DNA of 64,000 bases, from NCBI GenBank assembly GCA_023055425.1, contig JALGPY010000003.1, forward strand, positions 21,139,001-21,203,000, written 5' to 3'. This stretch comes from Linanthus parryae (lineage: Eukaryota; Streptophyta; Magnoliopsida; Ericales; Polemoniaceae). Below the pieces are notes generated by a model, which searched no databases, was not told the origin of the DNA, and worked only from the letters and a program-made list of their open reading frames with translations. A program made the position numbers and the translations under genes. Shown piece after piece: positions 57,681 through 64,000 of this stretch (positions within the stretch are counted from its first letter, which is position 1; every line of letters starts with the position of its first letter).

Positions 57681-59905
57681 GAATCAGCAAACTATTTTTT
57701 TTGAGAAAACATATTAGTGAACTATTAGTGAATCAGCAAACTATTAGTGTACTTTAAAAATAAATTGTATGAAAAGAATTTACGAAAAAAACAAAAAATA
57801 TTTTTTTTTGATAAATTTAATATCAAAGTCGCTTCAACCAATTCGAAGGCGGGAAATTTTGACTTACACTCCCTTAATTGGTTGATTATCACTTCCATCC
57901 CTGTTAATTTAAAAAATTCACTTAATTTATGAATATCAAATTCACTTTTTCCGAATATATTAACCTTACAAAGGCTGCCAAGGTTAATTCACCTTGAATT
58001 AGTTTCAACTTTTGTTTGTAATAACTATACCATGTTCAGAAAATAATATAAAAATTATAATAAAATACATTTTGCGCATGTTAAATATACACATTGGGGT
58101 GTTAGCCTTTACAACATGTGTAAAGTTAAATTTATCCCAAAAACTTGTATCTAAAAACTTAATCTACCAACTAACAGAGCTAATACACAAAAGTAATTTT
58201 TTTCTTATAAAGACTGTAATTGAATTATTGAAACTAAGAGAGGTGTAAGCGAAGAACAACCAAAACTGAGGGATGTTGGAATGCATAAAAGAGGGGTATG
58301 AGGATGACTTACTTTTTTTCTTTTTTTTTGAGAAAATAATGACTACCACTACTTTCAAGATGAGGTAGTTAGGGACCACACATCACAGCGCCGACCAGTC
58401 ATCAATGGACCCAGCTGTAAACAACCCAGCGCAGTTAATTATTGTTTGTTTGAGTTATTTCCAAGAAAAGGGTAGTCTCGTCACTAGCCACCTGCTCGGA
58501 TGCCCTAAAATGTGAGACAAAAATTAACTACAACGGTTGCACCACTGTAACGTAGTGTAAGTTTTTTATGGACACACATAGTGTAGTTTATCTTTTATAT
58601 TTGATATGCATATTTTTATTCGAAGTTGCGAAATAACAATTATTTTTACCACGACATAAAAAGATTACAAAAGATCACAAATTACCCAAAAAAAAGATTA
58701 CCAAACTTTTGTAAAATAAATAAATAAATAAATAATGAGTGGTGATTTGATAAAATATTCAAACTGCTAACCTAATTTAAACATTCAATTTTTTACTAAG
58801 AATTTTTTCACTCTTTGATAGTAATTGCTTTCTTTTTTTTTAGGGAAAGCCAGGAAAACTTAGGTAAAGATAACTGCTAACCTAATTCAAATATTCAATG
58901 AGTAAAAGAATCATAATATTCCAATGAGCGTCTCCATGAAAACTTAGATTTTTTTTTACTCTTTGATAGCATTGTTACTTGAGCTACACCCTAGCTGCGA
59001 TGCCATCATCCATGATTGTAAAAGAATCATTCTATTTCTAAAAAAGTCATAATATGGGTAAGAAAATATTAATCTATATTTTCTAAATAAACACGTTTAG
59101 CTATCAATGTCAACGGGCAGTTGTGACTTTTCTACAACTTTTATTCTAACAAATTACGATGTTTCGATAACTATTATTTTGGACTTTTGTAGTGATTAAG
59201 TACGTGCTTATCAACTGACTAGCTGAGGACCCGATTTATATTTAATACGAAAGACGACATGAATCAGATATCATTTTTCCGTGTTGAAATCTTTGCAATT
59301 GTTATCACTTAAATTTTTGTCTTCCCTTATGAGTAAAATGAATCAATTAATAATACCTAGATTCTTAAACCATTGCGTTTCAAATTAATTTTTTTTGAAG
59401 TGAAAGGAATTTCATTATCTCAGAAGAACTAAATCTTGTTCAGTACAAATTAATTATTTTATTGGATTCTCAAATTCTAAATATATTTTATTAAAAAGAA
59501 ATGAAACCGACGTTTTGAAGTCGCCTCGTTGTATTAAAGTTGGTAATTGAAGAAAATAATTAAAATCATTTTTTGCATACAGGAGTTTATAAGTAAATTT
59601 GAATACTTTTTCTTTGCCCTTTTGATTTCCATCACTCTCTTGAGCAAGCAAAATATTTTAACTATGGTAACATAATATTTCACTAATGTTCGATGATTTG
59701 TACGGTTGTATTTGAATGCGAGTCATTTTTTTCGAGATGAAAATACGAGTTGTTATACAATGTTGCTCTACAACAGACATTCTTTACAATAACACGTATT
59801 CTCCATGCATTATTGATTTTAGCTATATTGAGTCATAAAAAGCATACTTCACTATAAGTACGTGACACTTATTTGGTGCATAGTGTTAGTAAAATTGCAT
59901 GGCAA
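57681..59905. other. AT-rich region, no gene
   Basis: Many A or T homopolymers and no credible reading frame. A local duplication is seen: CTGCTAACCTAATT...ATTCAAT occurs at about 58766 and 58876, and ACTCTTTGATAG at about 58811 and 58959. Otherwise nothing recognised. Confidence 0.6.
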
Positions 59906-59970
59906 ATGGGTGTTACTTCAGTGTTAGAGCGTTTGAAGTCCGGCATGAGATCCTCGATTGAACTCGGTAA
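59906..59970 (+). mobile_element. degenerate SINE head
   Basis: GGGTGTTACTTCAGTGTTAGAGCG...TTTGAAGTCCGGCATGAGATCC...GATTGAACTC aligns by eye with the SINE at 57551, with damaged A and B boxes. No A-rich tail survives. Confidence 0.55.
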
Positions 59971-60228
59971 ATGATTTTATTCTAAACAAGACATAATTCT
60001 GAATGAGTTATCTGTCAACTTTCATGTATTGCATTATCAGAAAATATTTTTCCTGGAAGTATATAACAAACGTTTTGCTAATTTTTGTTAGTTATATATT
60101 TTGGAATCTACTTTCATGAAACGGACATTTCAAATTATGTGTCAATTTTTTCAATGAAAGGTAAAATCTTTCTTGCTTTATTTCATACTATATAAAGAAA
60201 ATTGCAATCTTTATTTTTAAAACAATTA

Positions 60229-60479
60229 CAACCTCCGTTTCTTCTCTTTCAACTTCTTTTAACTTTTTAATCTGTAATTGCGTCATTTTGATTCGGTGAT
60301 TTGGATAGCAAAACGATGTAATTTTTTTGTAATTTTTTCATCATATTGTAGAGTTAAGTTTACTGTAATCATGTAAATATTATTAAATTCGTGTATCGTT
60401 TTACTAACCAAATTACCGAATTAATGTGACACAGTCAATAGTGTCGAAAATAAATAAATTGAAAAGAAGAGATAGTACA
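60229..60479. mobile_element. Stowaway-like MITE, copy 1
   Basis: About 250 bp with CCTCCGTTTCTTCTCTTTCA at the left and its rough inverted copy at the right. The core ATTCGGTGATTTGGATAGCA and an inverted core near the other end make a hairpin. Same family as copies 2-5. Confidence 0.65.
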
Positions 60480-60527
60480 AAAAAGTTAAAAATAACATTA
60501 TAAATTTATCAAGTTAAAAACAATATA

Positions 60528-60784
60528 CTCCCTCCGTTTATTTTCTATAGCACCAGTTTAACTTTTTGACTCTATTTAGGTCACTTTAATTGGGTGATTC
60601 AGATAGTAAAACGATTAAATTTTTTGATAATTTTTCCACCGTGTTATAAAGCAACTTTTACTCTACAACACCATGAAAAGATTACCAAAAAAGTCAATCG
60701 TTTTGCTACCAAATTATCCGGTCAAAAACTAACGAATAGTAGTAAAAGTTAAACCGATATGATAGAGAAGAAACACAGATATTA
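60528..60784. mobile_element. Stowaway-like MITE, copy 2
   Basis: Starts CTCCCTCCGTTT after TA, the classic plant Stowaway-like terminus. Inner halves GTGTTATAAAGCAACTTTTA and CTCTACAACACCATGAAAAG face each other. The right end is mutated. Confidence 0.7.
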
Positions 60785-61284
60785 TATAGTGAGAGCATGT
60801 GCTTGAGTTCCACTAGATAATAACTCCCATAAGAGAGAACCTTGGCTATAAAAACCTCCTATTCCCCTATGTCATCAACCATCTAGGGCTCAAAACAAAA
60901 GTTCTCTCCTCTCATTCTCTCTCTACAAGTTGGGGTGTAGATCTACAATCTTTTGGGGGTTGGCTTGAAGATGAAAAAGGTGAGTTCTTTCTTTCAATAG
61001 CTTTTTGATTGTATTCTCTCAGTTATGGATGTTTCAATCACCGTGATGAACCTCTTGAGAGGAGATACCACCGAAATCGTTTTCCGTCAACGGCTTTTTG
61101 GAACGACGAACTCCTTTATCATCCCCTGCGATGACGAAATCGAAGTTGGATCTTCTCGTATTGGCCATGGAGTTGGGATGCGTGTGTAGATGGATACCAA
61201 CCGTTCCAAAAGTTTGTTTTCTTATTAGTTCTACCTCGTCTCTCTTTTTTAATTTCTTTGAATTGGGAATTTGCTATAATTTAT
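60785..61284 (+). promoter_or_regulatory. promoter-like segment without a recognised gene
   Basis: TATAAAAA at 60847-60854 is followed by a CT-rich, UTR-like stretch and ATGAAAAAG|GTGAGT (60971-60985), a possible start codon with splice donor. A later frame (61098-61334) has no recognised domain. It could equally be part of a solo LTR. No product assigned. Confidence 0.25.
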
Positions 61285-61286
61285 TA

Positions 61287-61518
61287 CTTCTTCCGTTTCT
61301 TTTCTTTCTGGGTCACTTTGTTCCGGTGATTTAAATAGCAGTACGATTTAATATTTTGACAATTTTTTCATGGTGTTGTAGAGTAAAAGTTGTTCTGTAA
61401 CATTGTGAAAGAATTATCAAAAAATTGTTTCGTTTTTGCGATCGAAATCATCCGGTTAAAGTGACCCAGATACGAGTCAAAAAGTCAAAATATAGAGAAA
61501 GATAAGAAACGAATGAAG
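61287..61518. mobile_element. Stowaway-like MITE, copy 3
   Basis: 232 bp, CTTCTTCCGTTTCTT...AAGAAACGAATGAAG, flanked by TA on both sides. Near-complete inverted repeat, the best preserved of the family here. Confidence 0.82.
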
Positions 61519-61867
61519 TATATTACTTAAGACCTACCCCAAGGTTGGTGGCCCCAACTTGTCACCCCAAAGAGCTGAAAATAATCTGGGTGAAAAATTG
61601 ATGGAAAATTCATCTGAAATGAAAGTTGAAACCTCGCTCGCATGTGTTGAAATTATAAACTACTCGCCTTTGTTTGACTATTTTGTTTGACTTTTTGACA
61701 TCACTTTGACTAAATAATTTGATTAGTAAAATGATATAAATCTTTGCTATTCTGTTTATATGACTATAGAGTTGGCTCATCTCTACAATATAATAAGATT
61801 AACAAACCCTTCGTGATGAAGTTGAGTTGGTCAGACTTATTCTCAAGGCTTTGGGCATTTGCATTAG

Positions 61868-62509
61868 GGCCTCGTTCGGGTAGATGATATGATATGTAGG
61901 GATAAGCCTGATGCTGGTATACGAGCGATGATATGAATGTTGTCGAATAAGCCCTGATAAAATATGTTGAATGTCTGTGTTTCGGTGCTGTCAGATATGA
62001 TGCCGTCTGTGTTTGTTAAATGTTCCACATATTTTTGTTTAGTGCCTTATCGGCACGAGCAATTTACTAGCAAAACAACATCAGTCGTACTCATATATGT
62101 TTTTTATATGCACAAAGTACATGAAAATTCGAAATATAATTTGATAACTTCAAAATTACGCCAGTAAAGAGTTGTGGGACTAAAGTGAAGCTCCGGTGAT
62201 GATGCTAGGGAAATATATAATATTACAATTTATCTAGGAATACATTTATTCAGACACAAAAAATTGGACATGGGTTATTGTGGGTATATAGCACATTCTC
62301 CTAAAAGTCTCTTATGCTCCATTTTTTTTATCCGAGCTTCTACATCGTGTTAGGTAGTATAAAATTTGTTCACAAAAAACTCCATCAGCATAAAGCAGCA
62401 TAAAGGAAGATATGTATGCCCTCCCTTATTCGGTACCCAAACACCAGACAAAAAGGGTGTGAGCATAACTTATCTAATCCTCTCCCTTATCTGCTACCCA
62501 AACATGGCC
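61868..62509. mobile_element. PIF/Harbinger-like MITE
   Basis: 642 bp. Terminal inverted repeats GGCCTCGTTCGGGTAG and (inverted) GGCCATGTTTGGGTAG, 3-bp duplication TAG at 61865-61867 and 62510-62512. No transposase. The GGCC..GTTTGGGTA terminus and 3-bp duplication suggest PIF/Harbinger, though TAG is not the usual TWA. It sits between the A and B boxes of the SINE. Confidence 0.75.
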
Positions 62510-62558
62510 TAGAGGTTTTGAGTTCGAATCTTGTGGTAACCCAAGGACTGCCTATTGG

Positions 62559-62755
62559 CAGGGGCGGAGCCAACCCGCGGCAGGGTAGGCACGTGCCCTA
62601 TCCAAAATTTTGAAAAACTGATATTTTTGCAATTTCACCATGTAATTTATGAAAAGTTCAAAATGTGCCCCTGCTAAAATTATAATTGTGCCATAGATAT
62701 TTTGAATATATTACAAGAGTGGCCCAGGTGTTTCGAATACCTTGCTCCGCCCCTG
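62559..62755. mobile_element. hAT-type MITE
   Basis: 197 bp with perfect 12-bp inverted termini CAGGGGCGGAGC / GCTCCGCCCCTG and the perfect 8-bp duplication CCTATTGG at 62551-62558 and 62756-62763, both hAT hallmarks. Non-coding. Confidence 0.9.
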
Positions 62756-62987
62756 CCTATTGGCCTTCTTAACTGCGAGTCTGTCAATTCTGATTTACCT
62801 CTCTAGTGTTGTTTGCAGGCTATTGCACTTGAGCGGGATTTACCGAAAGTGCACCCGCATGGTAGTGCTTCCGGTTCCCACGTCATCAAAACAAAATTAA
62901 CAAGTTTTCATATTTTGCTAGTCTAATTGTCGTGTCAAATAGCCGAGTCATAGTGATGTTTGGACTAATAATAAGATACAGATGGAG

Positions 62988-63320
62988 CATTTATTTTAAT
63001 TCACAATGGCCTAGTTTGACAAAGCTAAATTAGAGGATAGATGAATTATCAAAATTTTGGATTTTGAAACGGATTATGGCGTGAGGCTACCAGTATCCGG
63101 TGGATGCTTGCTAACGAATTAATAATGTTATTAGTCGGATCTAGGGTGGTAATTGTTGATATTTTTAGCAATCATCAACTGTTCAATAATGTTAAATTAA
63201 TTCTCGGATCTGGCATATTACCCAACATGATCGGGCAAACCTAAGTTAATATCCGAATAATCTAGCTCATCCAAACAGTCAGATTAACATTCAAACTTTT
63301 ATTAATATATATATATAATA
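62988..63320. other. AT-rich region, no gene
   Basis: About 330 bp with no recognised feature apart from a short (TA)n run near 63305-63318, where MITE copy 5 inserted. Confidence 0.55.
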
Positions 63321-63580
63321 ATTCCTCTGTTCTCCCTCATTTTCCAAGTTTGCGTTTTGTCACTATTCACTGGGTCACTTTAGTTCGGTGATTTGATTAG
63401 TAAAACGATGCAAGAATTTGATAAATTTTGTAAGGTGTTGTTGAGTAAACTTTACTCTATAACACCATGAAAACATTATAAAAAATTTATATCGTCTTGC
63501 TATCCAAATAACTGGGTCAAATTGATCCGGTTACGGAAGAAAAAAGTCAAACGTGGAAGATAGAGAGAAAACGGACTAAG
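63321..63580. mobile_element. Stowaway-like MITE, copy 5
   Basis: About 260 bp. Core CTGGGTCACTTTAGTTCGGT faces CTGGGTCAAATTGATCCGGT, the right end reads GAGAAAACGGACTAAG, and TA lies on both sides. Confidence 0.72.
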
Positions 63581-64000
63581 TAATTCAGCTTTGCCAATTT
63601 AAGCCGATATTTACAGAGTTTTCTAATCATGTGCATGTCCTACCCATTTGGGAATAGGAATAACATTAAAAAATGGCCTAAAATTACGTTTAAAGAAAAT
63701 AAAAAAACTGTTTGATATGCGTTGAAAAACATATTTGGCAACATTACTAAATTTCATTGTTAATTTATTTGTACATACAATAACGACATATACTTGTTAC
63801 TTTATGCATTCAATAACGATCGAAATGTCTTTGACGATCGATAGTATAAAAAATACCACAATATACTACAATAAATCCAAAGTCAATGTTTTTTTAGACA
63901 TGTTTTTCAGCTTGTCGCTTATTTGAGTGCACTCCCTTCTGCTCATGCTAGTGTATAAAAACATATTAAACCAACTTCGATTCTCAGTTGTAAAATCTCT
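63581..64000. other. right flank, no gene seen
   Basis: AT-rich. No credible coding frame, RNA or repeat boundary recognised. Confidence 0.55.

Larger units (their letters stand above)
61806..62895 (+). mobile_element. tRNA-derived SINE carrying two DNA-transposon insertions
   Basis: About 240 bp once insertions are removed. A-box-like AAGTTGAGTTGG (about 61818) fits the consensus except its first base; B-box-like AGTTCGAATCT is at about 62521. The body ends with GAGCGGGATTTACC...GGTTCCC. The exact duplication ATTAACAA lies at 61798-61805 and 62896-62903. It is interrupted by 61868-62509 and 62559-62755. Confidence 0.78.
61663..62987. mobile_element. Stowaway-like MITE, copy 4, split by a SINE
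   Basis: Left half 61663-61805, right half 62904-62987. The left end CTCGCCTTTGTTTGACT pairs with the right end region AGATACAGATGGAG. Flank TA at left, CA at right (mutated). The halves join at the SINE target ATTAACAA. Confidence 0.68.

Noticed and set aside
62416..62613. 65-codon frame
   Set aside because: Runs across the end of one MITE, a SINE segment and the start of another MITE; not a real gene.

Overview
The window is plant nuclear DNA, probably angiosperm intergenic heterochromatin. It holds no intact host gene. About 57 kb of the 64 kb is LTR retrotransposons stacked inside one another. The remaining right-hand 7 kb is AT-rich DNA peppered with short non-autonomous elements (MITEs and SINEs). 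The lineages seen (Ale-, Angela- and Tork-like Ty1/copia; Reina- and Tekay/Del-like Ty3/gypsy chromoviruses), the initiator-methionine-tRNA primer sites and the tRNA-derived SINEs all point to a flowering plant. I cannot name the species.

Block 1 (581-12490, + strand) is an old Ty3/gypsy element, here Gy1. It has 0.42-kb LTRs and the target duplication TAAAC. Its gag gene is split by a young, gene-less element, here LARD1 (1909-8420, - strand, duplication TTTAC), made of two nearly identical 3.09-kb LTRs around only 334 bp. Positions 12496-13137 may be a relic of a host gene's 5' end.

Block 2 (13138-40920) is a four-layer nest. A decayed Ale-like copia (+) is interrupted at its RNase H by an Angela-like copia, CopA (16756-40210, -, duplication CGTAC). 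CopA is interrupted in its integrase by a Tekay-like gypsy element, TekB (20180-35237, +, duplication TATGG). The 3' LTR of TekB carries a deleted Tekay-like element, TekE (29155-32654, -, duplication GCCGC).

Block 3 (40929-about 57215, - strand) is a decayed Tork-like copia, CopD. It is interrupted by a 3.8-kb solo LTR, TekF (43888-47708, duplication ACAAC), which itself carries a 492-bp copia solo LTR (44716-45207, duplication TAGCA). CopD is also interrupted by CopC (48022-56526, duplication CATAG), an Angela-like copia that is complete: 1316-codon gag-pol frame, near-identical 1.43-kb LTRs, primer site and polypurine tract. CopC is the only element here that looks able to make all its own proteins.

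Block 4 (about 57.2-64 kb) holds two copies of one SINE type and five related Stowaway-like MITEs. One of these MITEs is split by another SINE, which is in turn split by a PIF/Harbinger-like MITE (61868-62509) and a hAT MITE (62559-62755). The exact target duplications give a clear relative order of insertion.

The least expected pattern is that the four Tekay-type LTR families, although differing in sequence, share a possible intron inside the LTR. Each has a donor (GGTA-type), a CTGAC/T branch-like site and a CCGCAG|G acceptor at corresponding places. Other points for a second look are the pol C-terminus of Gy1 encoded by its own LTR, the aberrant structure of TekE, and GC-rich palindromic leaders in CopA and CopC.
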